The notes under the pieces were generated by a model. That model made no database searches and was not told the DNA's origin. It was given only the letters and a program-made list of their open reading frames with translations. From Apostichopus japonicus (lineage: Eukaryota > Echinodermata > Holothuroidea > Aspidochirotida > Stichopodidae): a DNA stretch of 64,000 nucleotides. The DNA lies in contig NC_092575.1 of the NCBI RefSeq assembly GCF_037975245.1, positions 16,950,310 through 17,014,309 of the forward strand, in the 5' to 3' direction. Numbering within the stretch: the first letter of the stretch is position 1; each line of letters starts with the position of its first letter. The position numbers and the translations under genes were made by a program. Below are positions 1-13,300 of the stretch, piece after piece.

Positions 1-1219
1 ACAAACATGACAGTCCCCGGTATGTAAAGTATATATACTAAGAACTGCACGGTAATGAATGGAATTGGAATCACGTGTATACAACCGAAATAGGTGGGTC
101 TGAAAGTACGTAAATAATGTCTCTCTGATCCAGGGCTAGCTAAGTGACATCCCTGGAAAGTAGAATATTGTCAAGCAAGATTCAAATTTGTACTCATTTC
201 TTGATCAGGGGCATAGCTAGACTTTCTTTGTTTTTAGGGGAGGGGGCCCAATCAATTTCTAATAGGGGCAGCCATGACCTATTTTACCCAAAAGAAAAAG
301 GGTTTTCTGACAAAAAAAAATTGGGGGCCTGACAGATATATGGGGAGACAGAACTACTCCCCCCTCTCACCTTCTCTCCGGGGGCTACACCACTGCTACT
401 GATTTTCAAGTTGATTATTGACTTTAAGTACTGCAAATCAACTACATCAAACACTGCATCAAAACTTTTACCTCACTGTTACTTACAAATTAGTAGACCA
501 TGAGTGGATCATTTGTCGGTTACTGAGGATCAAGAGTAGATGTCGGCTGAAGATCGTTCATGATCACTGATGAAATAATCCATACATGTGAAGCCACTGG
601 TCAAGTTATTATCCTATGGAGAAAGAAAAATGAACACTACCATTTTAACACTTCTTTTCTAGTCTACATACTTGTAGAGAAGGGTTAAAGGTTTTTATAC
701 TGTAGCTAATACAAGCATAGGCAACGTAGTACCTCAGCATTAATAATTTACTATGCTAACAGAGGTATTTTTTGAGGCAATCTAACTTTTGCAGTAATAA
801 ATGTCTTTCAGGCATATTTTGGTGCCAAACATCAATTGGGACATTGAAGAGGCTGAATCGAACCAAACGTAGCAAGGGTATGCCAACAAGATTTCAAGAG
901 ATACATGGAAAATGTTGGGGTAAAACTAGTGTAAGAATAGTCAGTCAGTGCATATATACCTGCAGACATACAGTATCTATAGTGCTCTAGAGCTGTATGA
1001 CTACAGTAACACAGGTCTGCTGCATTTTGAAACCTAGTTTATGATCCTCACAATGTTTGCATACATGTACTACTATGCTTTATATGTACAGTGGGTGTTG
1101 ATATACACACACTAGCCTATAATAGTTCATGTTGCTAGAGGGCCTTTTAAGAAATTTAACCATTTCTGATGACAACTTTAGTTTTACATCCATAGACTGA
1201 ACCAAAATGACTGACATTG
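1..1219. other. Intergenic, no gene recognised
   Basis: I see no splice-consistent coding segment, RNA gene or clear element end here. The short open frames have no recognisable protein features. The stretch around 200-380 contains G- and C-runs of the type found at the edges of the hAT-like elements elsewhere in the window, so part of it may be an eroded transposon. Confidence 0.4.
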
Positions 1220-1221
1220 CG

Positions 1222-1817
1222 GTACAATTATAGAATACAGGGCCATTCATGAACTCTTCCCAGCATCCGGATGCGCGGATGCGCGGATGCGCGGTGTGTC
1301 TGTACATGTCCGTACACGTATGACGCCCTCTAAAATTCCATCACGTATTTCATTTTGACTCCGCATCCGCGCATCCACCCCGGGAGTACTAGGAATGGAC
1401 TTAAATAATTTTCGAAAGTTTCCCCATATACCATCACGTATCCACGCATCCGCGCATCCACCCCAGGAGTCCTAGGAATGGACTTAAATAATTTTCGAAA
1501 AAGTTTTGACATATACCATCATGTATTTCCAATACTGAAAGTCCCGTATGTACGAAGATATTCCACATCAATAGTGTGTCGTTCTTAAAAGGCATCCGTA
1601 CATGTGTGACGCCCTCTAAAAATCCACCACAGAAGTACTAGCAAAGGACTTAGGAAATTTTTGACTCCGCATCCACGCATCCGCGCATCCACTCAAAAAG
1701 AAAGAACTGGGACTTTGACATTTTTTACTCACGTACGTACTGGGGTGAGACTGAGCATCCGCGCATCCGGATGCTCAGATAGTATCATCGAGTGGCCCTG
1801 TATTCTATAATTACTCC
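1222..1817. mobile_element. Foldback-type element with GC-rich internal subrepeats
   Basis: The ends are inverted repeats: ATTATAGAATACAGGGCCA near 1226-1245 is matched in reverse complement by TGGCCCTGTATTCTATAAT near 1793-1812, and similarity extends a few bases outward on both sides. Inside, a short GC-rich motif (GCATCCGCGCATCC and its complement) recurs about eight times, and a 50-60 bp segment beginning at that motif is directly repeated near 1361 and 1446. There is no coding capacity. It looks like a non-autonomous foldback or MITE-like element; the family is not recognised. Confidence 0.6.
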
Positions 1818-2845
1818 GACATTGCCACAGTACAAGCAAATAAAATTCTGTATTTTAAAGTACTTTCATGAAATATTTCACACATCTTCTGGAATTGTAC
1901 AGCAAACTTTACTACAGTAGGCCTACTACACAGTACAGGAACAATGTTTTGAATTTCTTCTTGCCTCTTTAAGACTTAGTACTTAATTTTTACTTGAGAC
2001 TGACTATACAGTAAAAATCTATCCATTTTGTCTGATAGAAACTGATCAAACCTTTACATTGTTATATAATATAGGATAGCACAGTAAAGCAGCCAAACGA
2101 ACTTTACGCCGGTGCATATAATTTAGTGTAGCTTAGAATTAATACTTAGCAAAGGCTACAGGCCAAGGCATTTGATCAAATGTCATCCTTGAAATTGAAA
2201 CATAGTAGCACTTAGAACTACCAAACACTAAGACTGAAGAGGCTCCCAAAATTTCACCCTGTCTTAAACGTATATTGCCGTATGAAAAGAAAACCTTAAA
2301 CTTAAACATTGACTGATTTAGGGTTGGACTAGGCTCAACAACTAAACAAGGTTAGGCAACTTAGTCCTATGTTAAATTGCCTGGATATAGGCTTAACACT
2401 ACAGAACGTTATTAACCAAATGACGAACGTAACAGAACTTGTCATTTGTGAACTGATCGAGCCAATGTGAAGATCAGACTTATCCTACCACTATTATACT
2501 TTAGAAGTTCAAAAGCATTAACAAGAATTACATTCAAATATTCAGTGGACAGGACGAACGCAGCTATATGAGACGCCGACTGTATGAGATTATGACGGCT
2601 AAAGCAACAACTAGAGCTAGAACTTTAGGCTAACATTTTTATATTTTCCCCTCTCATGCAGGTCAGAAGGTCAGTTTCTACTAATCATTGGAAAGCCAAA
2701 AGTGCACAAATAATAATTTTTTGTGAAGAGCAAGATCGACGTAACACATATGGCGAGACGTATGCTTTCTTACAAGATGTTCAAGATTTGGTCGTAGAAA
2801 AGCCAGATTTTAGTTTTTTTTTCAAAAATAAAAGAGGTTTACCTA
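1818..2845. other. Intergenic, no gene recognised
   Basis: AT-rich sequence without recognisable exons, RNA genes or repeats. An open frame starting at 2656 runs into the repeat array that follows and is not supported as a gene. Confidence 0.4.
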
Positions 2846-4110
2846 TGGGTCATATGAACTCTAAAGACGATTTAGAAAACTCTCACGATGTGTTTTGCCG
2901 CTGGCCCGGGTCCAAAGAATACTTGACCAATTCAAATGACCACCACACTATGTAACTGGACCACGAAAAAGAAACCTTTGGGCCCTAGTCAAGACCAGCA
3001 CGCATTGGACCACCTAACCAATGGGTCATATAAACTCTAAAGACAATGTAGAAGAGTGCCATCATGCGTCTTGCCCGGTCCAAAGAGTGCTTGACCAATT
3101 CAAATGACCATTACACCGTCACTTCTTAAATGGACACAAAAGGACAACGAAAAAGCTTTGGGCCCTAATCCATCCAGTACGCCTTGGACCACCTATACAG
3201 TGGGTTATATAAATTCTAAGGACAATGTACGTAGTAGATAGAGTACCATAATGCGTCTTGCCCGGTCCAAGAGAGTTTGACCAATTTAAATGACCCTTAC
3301 ACCATCACTTCTTAAATGGATGAAAGGGGAAACGAAAGAAATGTGGGCCCTCATAAAATCCAGCACGCCTTGGACCAACTACCCCCAATCGTTAGGTGGT
3401 CCAAGGCGTGTTGGTCTTGATTAGGACCCAAATGCTTTTATTCGTTGTCCCGTTACACTAATTTAAGAATTGATGATGTAGTGGCCATTTGAATTGGTCA
3501 AGCACTCTTTGAACCGGGCAAGACGCATTATTGTACTCTTCTTTATTTTCCTGAGAGTGTATGTTACACATTGATTAGGTGGTCCAAGACGTGCTGGTCA
3601 TGATTAGGGCCCACAGCTTTTTCGTTGTCCCGTTACACTAATTTAAGAAGTGATGATTTAGTGGTCATTTAAATTGGTCAAGTACTGTTTCGACCGGGCA
3701 AGACGCATATGGTACTCTTCTAAATTGTCCTTACAGTTCGTGTTAACCATCGGTTTGGTGATCCAAGGCGTGCTGGATGGATTAGGGCCTTAAGCTTTTT
3801 CGTGGTCCCGTTACATTTATTTCAAAAGTGATGATGTAGTGGTCATTTAAATTAGTCAAGCACTCTTTGGACCGGGCAAGACGCACTATGGTACTCTTCT
3901 ACATTGTCATAAGAGTTCATATGATCCATCGGTTTGGTGGTCCAAAGCGTGCTGGATGGATTAAGGCCCAAAGTTGTTCGTGGTCCCGTTACATCCATCT
4001 TATAATTGATGGTGTAGTGGTCATGTGAATTAGTCAAGCACTGCATAGACCTGGGAAGACGCATTGTGGTAATTTCTACTTTGCCTTCAGAGTTCATATG
4101 ACCCATCATT
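2846..4110. repeat. Inverted tandem array of about 175-bp units
   Basis: About three direct copies of a unit of roughly 175 bp start near 2846, 3020 and 3197. Each begins with TGGGTCATAT or a close variant and contains GACCAATTCAAATGACC and TTGGACCACC. From about 3390 the same unit continues in the opposite orientation for about four more copies up to about 4110, for example GGTCATTTGAATTGGTCAAG near 3483. The centre of symmetry is near 3380-3400. The array has no convincing coding content and ends just upstream of the putative first exon of the TBC-like gene. Confidence 0.75.
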
Positions 4111-4335
4111 GATAAAACCTCATTATCTTTGGAAAAATACGCTAAAATGTACTTTTTCGACGAAAAAATCTTGATAATCTCGTACGGAAGCATTCGGCTT
4201 TCCATAGTTGTATGTCGAATCCATTATCGAATAACAGTAACATGTGTGCTACAGTTACTTTTATTCGCGAATGTCGAACGAGGAACGCGGAATAAGTAAC
4301 TAACTTCACACCGGTGTCCGATCATATCGACCCAA

Positions 4336-7300
4336 ATGGAGTCTGTCTCACCACCAGAATGGTTAACAAGGAGTAAACAAGCCTTGCTTAAGAGTCAGGT
4401 ATCGAAGAGAATTAATTCATTTCAAAATTGTATTGATAAGCAAACCATATCGTGGGCTAGTAGTTACAAGTCACATCGCAGTTTTGTGCCAAAACTACCA
4501 CTGAACCAGGCCGTGAAAGAGGCTTCACCCATTCCCTAGATACCTAATAACCTACTTAGGCCGGAAAATATGACGCAAGGTTTCCTAGACAACAGCATGC
4601 TATTTTCAGCCCGTTGAATGATTTGTAGCAGCAGTAAATATTTCTGATAACGTTTATAAACCCCCTAACCTTTCACTCGCTTACGTTTTATGCGCTTCAA
4701 CAATTGTCTACATATGCAATCAACTTTAACAACTTGTTAATTGTAATTAAGCCTGGGCTATAGCCTAGGCTTAGCTGGCCCTAAACTGAAGGTACAATAC
4801 TGGTGGCTAGCACTAACTCAACTGACTAGCTATACAACAAAGGTAGTATAGTCAGTATTGCGAAGTTCGGCATACTGCGAAGTTCAGACACCCTAAAAAA
4901 TACACGATTTTACCATGAAATCCTACAGGAAGAGCCAAATTTCAGCAAAAAGTACGAAGCTACAATTATTTTCTCTCCAAAATGACCGTGTGCAAGAAAG
5001 TACTTACATATTTGTCAATAAAATGACGGAGATCTATGAAGTATGTTATAATTACTGAAAGAGCAACTGCGCCACCAATTTTATCACCAGCGCCACACAG
5101 TGGGTTGGGTGTCCGAACTTGGCAATACTCTATCAAAGAAATACCAGTTCCACAATCAAGAAGAATCTTCTTGGAATACAACGTGAAAACAGTTTGCAGG
5201 AAAGAAAGTTTGGCCGTGTATCGTACTATAACAAATTTCTCCCACCAAATCAAGTATATTTTCAGGTGATTTATCATAGAAGATTTAGTTTTGGGGTGTT
5301 TTAAGGCTTAGGTGTCCGAACTTCGAAGTGACCATGCTACTACTAGATCTATAATATGCTGGTAGAATGTCATAAGGTGACCTATGTTTTGCAAGAATTC
5401 CGGAAACATGATGTTGACTCCACCCCCACCCCCCCCCTTCCACATAGGCCATGAAGTTGTCAGTACCTTGACAGTACGTGTAAAAGGCATTGAAGACTCG
5501 CCCCAAACTGCGCGCATGAGGCCATCTGAAAAAGTTAACTTTCTGTTTCTTGCAATTGACGCTACAAAATGCAGATAGTAATGAATTGGATACCTTGTTA
5601 TTTTTAGCTGGACCTGAGATATCCATCGCTGTAACGTTTGTACACTGTGCTGTGGGTATTGACCGCAGCTGTATGTACTGACTGTACACTAGTGTGTAAT
5701 TACCAACGGTAGCAAGCTGTGTGTGTATTTTCTGGGATCGATGGTGGTGTTTAGCACTTATGTTACACCTCATTCGAAACTAGGTCAAATTACCGGCATC
5801 AGACCTTCGAGTCTTCACACCCTTTAAAGGGAGGGGTGACATTTTGAGGATCTCTCAAGTATTTTGGTGGTTCTAGGCCTAGATGTCAAATTCAAACCAC
5901 TTATTCTTAATTGCAGTTTTACTCGACAGAGCCTTGACAAAAACAGTTATATTTGCAACAGTGAAGGAAGAAAACATCCATTTTTTTTTGTGGCACTTAA
6001 AAGAATTATTTCAATTATTTTACTATAATTTTGCTGTAAACTTAAAATGCAAACGTAAGTTTGGTAAATTTTACCTTGCTTAGAGCACTGCTACTCGAGA
6101 ACTTTAGTTATATAAATCTATAGCATTCAAATGAAATCAAACTGTTAATCAAAGCCACATAGATAAAGGAAGGAACTAAATTAGAGAGCAAATCAGAGAG
6201 ATTTGGATTATGGCTGCCCTATAGTAGAACATTTTTGCTCTTAGAATTGCAAATTGACCATTGAAAGATATTGTTAACATGAATCAGTCAAGATGAGAAT
6301 CATGTTTCAGTATACATTATAAGCTTCTGCAACAGGACTGATTTTTGGCATAAAATTTCATTTCAGGAATGGCAAGAGTTTCAAGATCAACTGACAGCAG
6401 CAGTGGACCATCACCTTACAGAAGTTCAGCTTGATAACTTTAGAGATCTTTCAGAAGAAGCAAAAAGAAGCTTATTGCAGAATGCACTGCAATCCGTTCA
6501 TCAAGGTATTAGTGACATTGATCGTTCAAATTATGAAATGCTTCAGTCACTTTGAATTTTGAAGATTTTACCCATTGTCAAATAAAGTTGCCCTAACTGT
6601 TAAATATCTAGTCTTTGCCATGTCTTAACAACATGTAGGGCCTTCACCTTTACTTACGTAGTATGACAAAATATTGATGAAATTGTGTGCAATTTCTTGG
6701 GAATTACCTTCGCTAAAAGTGGTGCAGGTTTGATACAGTACCTATACTGCAGTACAGTCTCTAGAATGCATTGAAGTTCATTTGTGTGACATTGATTCAG
6801 CTATAAATAATAGAAATATATATGTAACCAGACTGTACAATGCCAATGGGCTAGAATAATTTGGGCACATTTCTTTCGTTCTTTCCATTGAACAAGTTAA
6901 CAGACTTTGAGTTGATATATAGAATGTAAATGTTTAAAGGCATTGAAGACTCGCCCCAAACCGCATGCGGCCATCTGAAAAAGTAAACTTTCCGTTGCTT
7001 GCAAGTGACGTTTTGTTCGTGTCGCTACAAAATGCAGACAGTAATGAAATGTGATACCTTGTTATCTTTTATCTAGACCTGAGATGTCCATCACTGCTAT
7101 GCACACTGAGTTGTGGGTATTGACCTTAGCTGCATGTACTGACTGTGCACTAGTGTCTAATTACAGACGGTAGCAAGCTGTGTGTGTATTATCTGGGATC
7201 GATGGTGGTGTCTTATACTTCTGTTACACCTCATTCGAAACTAGGTCAGATTACCGGCAAGAGACGTTTCTTTGTGTGCGAGTCTTCACACCCTTTAAAT

Positions 7301-10300
7301 GTCAAGGTCATACACATATTAACCAATGACCGTACTAGCTATTACTTTACTATCAACTCTGAATAAGCTCTGATTGTACATAAATTACATTGTGAGGTTC
7401 GCTTGAATGTGATTTTGCAATTCATGTTTTTATGGTACTGAAAAATGTTCAGTTTTTAGTACAGTTTTTCTAAAACTTGCTTAAACAAGAATAACAAAAC
7501 TAATTTTAAAATGGACACAGAGCTATGTATTGTCACATTGGCATGAGTATTGGAGTGTGGTATTAATGAGAGAGCAAGGGAGAGGATATTAGGGAGTTAC
7601 TTGCCTACTTCCATAGTGCTGAAATATTAATGATAGTATTAAGATTAGTACTGGGTATCAACATATAAATAGTTTGTAAAAAACTTGTTTATATATCTGT
7701 CACCCACAAAGTGACTCCCACAAAGCATAAATTTCCATTGCAGTTGTTATTTCAGTACACTTGCTGCAATGAAAACTGTCATCCTAAATCTTGTTTTGCA
7801 GGCGGCAGCTATGCAAGAATCTCAGCACGCGTTTCCGAAATCATTGCAGAACACATTCACTTGAACAGGAAATATCATGTCGATACTATGACAACACCGG
7901 AATGGGCGAGTTTGCAGACTCAGGCCAATGCAGGGTTGCTTCACTTGCTGCAGAAATGGCCAGATCTGAAGAGCAAGTTGTATAGATGTTTCAATATACA
8001 GCTGCCCCAGTCACTCAGGAGGCTAGTGTGGAGTCTGTACCTAGAGAATCCACAAGGTTTGCTCACATCCTCTGATTCTATTGAACAATTCTCATTGCAA
8101 CAAGAGGCCAGCGACACTATGAGGGTGACAAATTATGCTTTCCTATCCCTAAAAAAAAAAAAATTTGTTTGCCTTCTGTCACCATCAGGGTACTTGTAGA
8201 TTATTTCCCAATCTTTTTTTATCATTCGACCAAAATCCTCCCTACGCCAAGTATAAAATTTAGATTTAGTAACATTGAACTTTTCTAGTTTTATTTCATG
8301 ACTTGTAGTTAACTTTGAATGTTTATGCCAATAAACTACATTGGTATGTGGAAAGGCATTGGGAAAATATCCATTACTGAGACAAAAATATCTATATGAG
8401 GTCTTTATGTATTCACACTTGTTGTATATTATATGCTTGACTATATACTGGAGAGAATCTGCTGAATCTCCAAATGGTCACAGATTTTGTCAATTTTAAC
8501 CGTCCATGAAATTGGACATCTTGACTGAGCTCTCTCATTCTGTGTCTTACAGTAGTTAAAGAAGTGTGTATTATGTTAAAGATCTGCTTTATTGGCTCCA
8601 ATTATAGCAAGCTATAGCTAGGAAAGTTTTGTGATTACGTAATCAACCTGCCACGGTCGTAAATCGACCTCTGGGCTTAACAATTAGCCTACATAGCTTC
8701 TTAACACCATTAGGCTCTTTGTGTAAACACTGTTTGGAAATATGTTCATGTCTACAGTGTAGTTAATCATACTGCATTCACACAAAGACCCTCATATCAG
8801 CAAAAATATATGGCAGGCGTTGCAGACTTATTGGTAAAAAGAGGTCATTTTACGACTTAGGCTTGTCGATAACGTAATCTCCAAGAAACTTTTCCATGAT
8901 AGCGTGCTATAGTTGGGGTCTGCACAGCAGACCTTTAATATATTGTACTCTGTTCAAATGCTATTGAGGAAGTGTTTTGTGAAGAAAATCTAGGTACAAA
9001 GAAATAAATGAAAAGCAAAGCAGTATCTTTCAGTTTTATTAATGGTATCGTACAGAGCAAAAGAAACTTTGGGCTAGAATGGGATTCCCAGTATGCTTTC
9101 CATTGTTCATTTACTTTATGTATTTATTAAAGGTTTTTAATATTTGCTTTGTTTTAATGCTTTTCTACATTTTCAGTAGGTTCATCGAAGATGTAGTAGA
9201 TACATGCAAAAGATTAATTTCAGTTATAAATATTTTCATGATTGTATGCAAACTTTTCCGGTTAAAAATTTTTTTACATAATAAACTTGTTTTCTCTTCA
9301 CAGTGAAAACAAAATATTTAGAGAAATTTCGCCAAAACCCAGAAAGCACCATGTCTTTGCTTGATCTTGAGATTGTCAAGAACTGTGATCATTTGCTGCA
9401 AACTGAGCAGACTCTACAACCGCTTAAAACTTTTTCAAGTAAGTTGAACATGTGAAACATTTGATTTTAAAAGAAATGTCTGGTAGTCCTTAGAAGTTAC
9501 CATAATAAACGATAAACATTTTTCAAAACATGTTTTTAAAGTATGAGTAATGAGTATGAGTAATATTGCGTTTGACAGAGAAATTATGTTTTAATCGTTT
9601 AGGATGGATATTTCAAATATACTTTGAACAGTAGAGAACGTGAAGTCATCTGGGCAAATGCAGATTGCGACATAACCCACGCTGTATACAGTTCCTACAG
9701 TAATCAACAACAAAAACAACCGCATTTGAATACAGATTAATTTCTTCCTTAATTTTGGGTGAAATTTCATATAAATTAGATTGGTTTTAAACAATCGTTA
9801 AGCCATAATATATGTAGTGCATCAGTGATTTTGTGAGTTTTGTGTAATACAGTGAAGTTTGAACAGCTGACTCTTAAGATAATGGTTGCCATGGTCTTGT
9901 GGCTCCTTTCAGAATGACTTTCTTTTAAGAATGTCATGCCTCACTCTTTCACTCTCTTATAAACTTCCTTTCAAAATTGACAGAAAGTCTTCACCTGATG
10001 AAAGCTGTTCTGTCGTATTACCACGTGACGTTGCAGACTAGCTCTAGCATCATTGCATCAGACTACATGCTGGCATTACCTTTTGTCTATGTTACCCTAG
10101 CAACCAATCCAAGCACATCTCTGAAGGTTGCAGATACGGCTACCACGATAGAACAGTTCATGACCTTCATGGAGTGCCGACCTGTTTACATGAAGGAATC
10201 TTACACCACGGTATATATATATATAGATGTTAATCAACATTTGAACCACATTTCTAATCACTCTCTCAACTTCCACAGACCATAGCATTGAAATTATAAC

Positions 10301-13300
10301 TACAGCTACTCAGTCCGGACTGAAGATTCAACTTTATTTGACATACCTCTATTCACAATGCACTCTTTATACTATTGTGTGCTAATGTGGTTCAGATGTT
10401 GATTAAGTAAACATAGGGGTCTACATAGCATATAGCAAAGTCTGTATATATATATATATGCAGAATGCAATTGCTTCAGCCTTGCTATAACTAAGCATAT
10501 GCCTATGCAATAAGTTGGAGAGTGATACATCTGGTTGTACGTACAGAGTCGATGCCTTTAAATGATATGTCCGTAAAGATACAGCATCAGTATGACTGCT
10601 CCTTTAAAAGGTGCATGTACCACTCATATCACAAGTGACAGTTAATAATAGTGCTTAAAGCACACTATGTTATATATACTTCATATCTATCATCCTACTA
10701 TCATCCGAGTATGTTCGCCTTTCAGAGGATACCTGCACTTGATTAGTATTTTTGGGATAACGAATGGAAAAAAGATTAAAACTTGCAAAGATATCATGAT
10801 AGGTCATGGAAAAAATATGGTTTTTAGTATTGGAAAAGAATCAATAAGTATTGGTTAATATTGCTATCTGTGAATCCTATGCTGGCTTAGATCTCAGAGA
10901 GTCTCCATCAGCTAAAATTTGAACAATTTACTGATCGCCTAATCAGTTCAATTAAATTCAGGATTTATTTATTCTTAAATGTATACAAAAATAAGTACAG
11001 CTGTGCTTGGTTTACTAAATTATTACAGTATCAAGAACACATGATGGACACTAGCGAAACAGGTTTTAATGTGTCGAAGCTAGTGGCCATTAGAAAAAAT
11101 ATAGTGGAAAAGAGAAAGTACAAAAAAATGTAAAGAAAAACAAATGTTCATGAAAAGTCGTGTGAAAATGTAACATCTATAACAATCGATAGGGGGCTGT
11201 TGATTAATGCAGCAAGGGTACCAACCAGGAATGAATCCAGTGTGTGGGACTGGCGTCTTTAAAGCCAATTTCCATGTTGAGGGGTCTGGCATTTTCCAGC
11301 CCCCCCCCCCCCCACCCACTCATCCCCAATAGACCAAATAAATAATAATTTATGTGAAATAATGCCTACTGAGTCATATTTGGGCTATAATTTAGGTCCA
11401 CATGGAAGCTTGTGGTAATAAGTACATATAATTCTTTGTGTGATGTTGAAAGGGGTGAGGGGGGGGTTGGTGTACACCCCCCCCACTCAACACCCTTCCT
11501 CTAGATCCACACCTGCAGACATTTTGAGATTACCTTAAAGGAAACTGCGAGAGTAAGTAGCAAAGTGTTGTATACTGCTAGGGAGGTTATGCAAGATGTT
11601 ATAGGAATATCTGGCTTAATAACAATCTACTCTTAACTATTCTGTGCTGCAGTTGTTAAACACAGTTTGACTTGAATTTTTACATGTGAATATCTTTTAT
11701 TTTCAAAAAATATCTATCATGCACAGTTACAAGCATGTACCATCTCTCTGATGAATACAGTTGAAGCATGCTGGTAGGAAGTTACAGCAATTTTTTTTTA
11801 TACCTTGCCAGTGGCAAAAGGAACTTATTATGATGAACAAGAGAGTTCTGTTAATTGTGAAATGTTTTGTTTTCCTATGTTTAGGAGTTTGAAGCTGTTT
11901 GGACTGAATTTACTGACAAAGTCATCTCCAGATTGGGAGCAGCTGATGAAGATTTGCTGGGACATGTAAAAGCCATTTTGGATAAAGGTATCCCTTTCTC
12001 AAACGATTTCATTTTGAAATTGATCAATTGATACAGTAAAGATTATTAAGCTGATGCATAATAGGGTAATTGCTTATAAAACCATGAAAATTGATTGAAA
12101 TATTTTTAGTAGTTTAGCACTGATGTGTCTCATGAAATGTGTCTCTGGTGTCTCGTGATCATCAGATTTTCAGTGATAGATTTTCACTCGGTCACAAGGC
12201 TTTGGCTTGACGCTCGATCTGTAAACCTCAGGTTTGGTGGTGACTATTATAGCATTTATCGTATAGTGTGTGATACTGCATATTGTACATAATCAATCCA
12301 CTCACACCATTCCAAGGACTGCTTTTTTTCCTTTTTGGACTGGAGATGCTCTTGTCCTCCAACTTAAGTACTTGATAGGTTTCTGCTTAAGTCAATCAGC
12401 TGCTGTCAATTTATCTGCTTGAATGTAATTGGCAAGTAAAAAGAAACATAGAAATGTCACCTATGTTCAAATGTGTTGGTAGCCCTCACAGAGAACAACA
12501 TACAAATGAAGACAATCCTGTCTAGTTAAGACTACTAGTTATTTTTTGTTTTTCAAAAAACAAGGTGGTGCCTTGGCCTTGGCCTTAAATAAGACTGTAA
12601 ACGTTCAACTTGACCTTTATCAAAAGTATTAGAAAATTCCAGTATTATTGCCTACTCCAACCCCAAATTGCTGAATTCCATTTCATTTTTAAGGAGTTTT
12701 ATATAACATTTCATTTTTAATCCTTGTTCAGATTCTCCAGCAGAGAGCTTTGCAGAGAAGATGAAAACAGTGACCAGACCTATGGTCCGCTCTATGTTTG
12801 TTGGTAAGCTAACAGTGACCAGACCTATGGTCCGCTCTATGTTTGTTGGTAAGCTAACAGTGATCAGACCTATGGTCCGCTCTATGCTTGTTGGTAAGCT
12901 AACAGTGATCAGACCTATGGTCCGCTCTATGTTTGTTGGTAAGCTAACAGTGATCAGACCTATGGTCCGCTCTATGTTTGTTGGTAAGCTAACAGTGACC
13001 AGACCTATGGTCCGCTCTGCGTTTGTTGGTAAGCTAACAGTGATCAGACCTATGGTCCGCTCCATGTTTGTTGGTAAGCTAACAGTGATCAGACCTATGG
13101 TCCGCTCCATGTTTGTTGGTAAGCTAACAGTGATCAGACCTATGGTCCGCTCCATGATTGTTGGTAAGCTAACAGTGATCAGACCTATGGTCCGCTCTAT
13201 GTTTGTTGGTAAGCTAACAGTGATCAGACCTATGGTTCGCTCTATGTTTGTTGGTAAGCTAACAGTGATCAGACCTATGGTCCGCTCTATGTTTGTTGGT

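Noticed and set aside
2656-2955. 99-codon open frame
   Set aside because: It runs into the inverted tandem array, has no recognisable domain, and the array copies do not preserve the frame.
5285-5773. 162-codon minus-strand open frame
   Set aside because: It mostly overlaps the TTAA-end MITE, whose other copies have different frames and stops, so it is chance.
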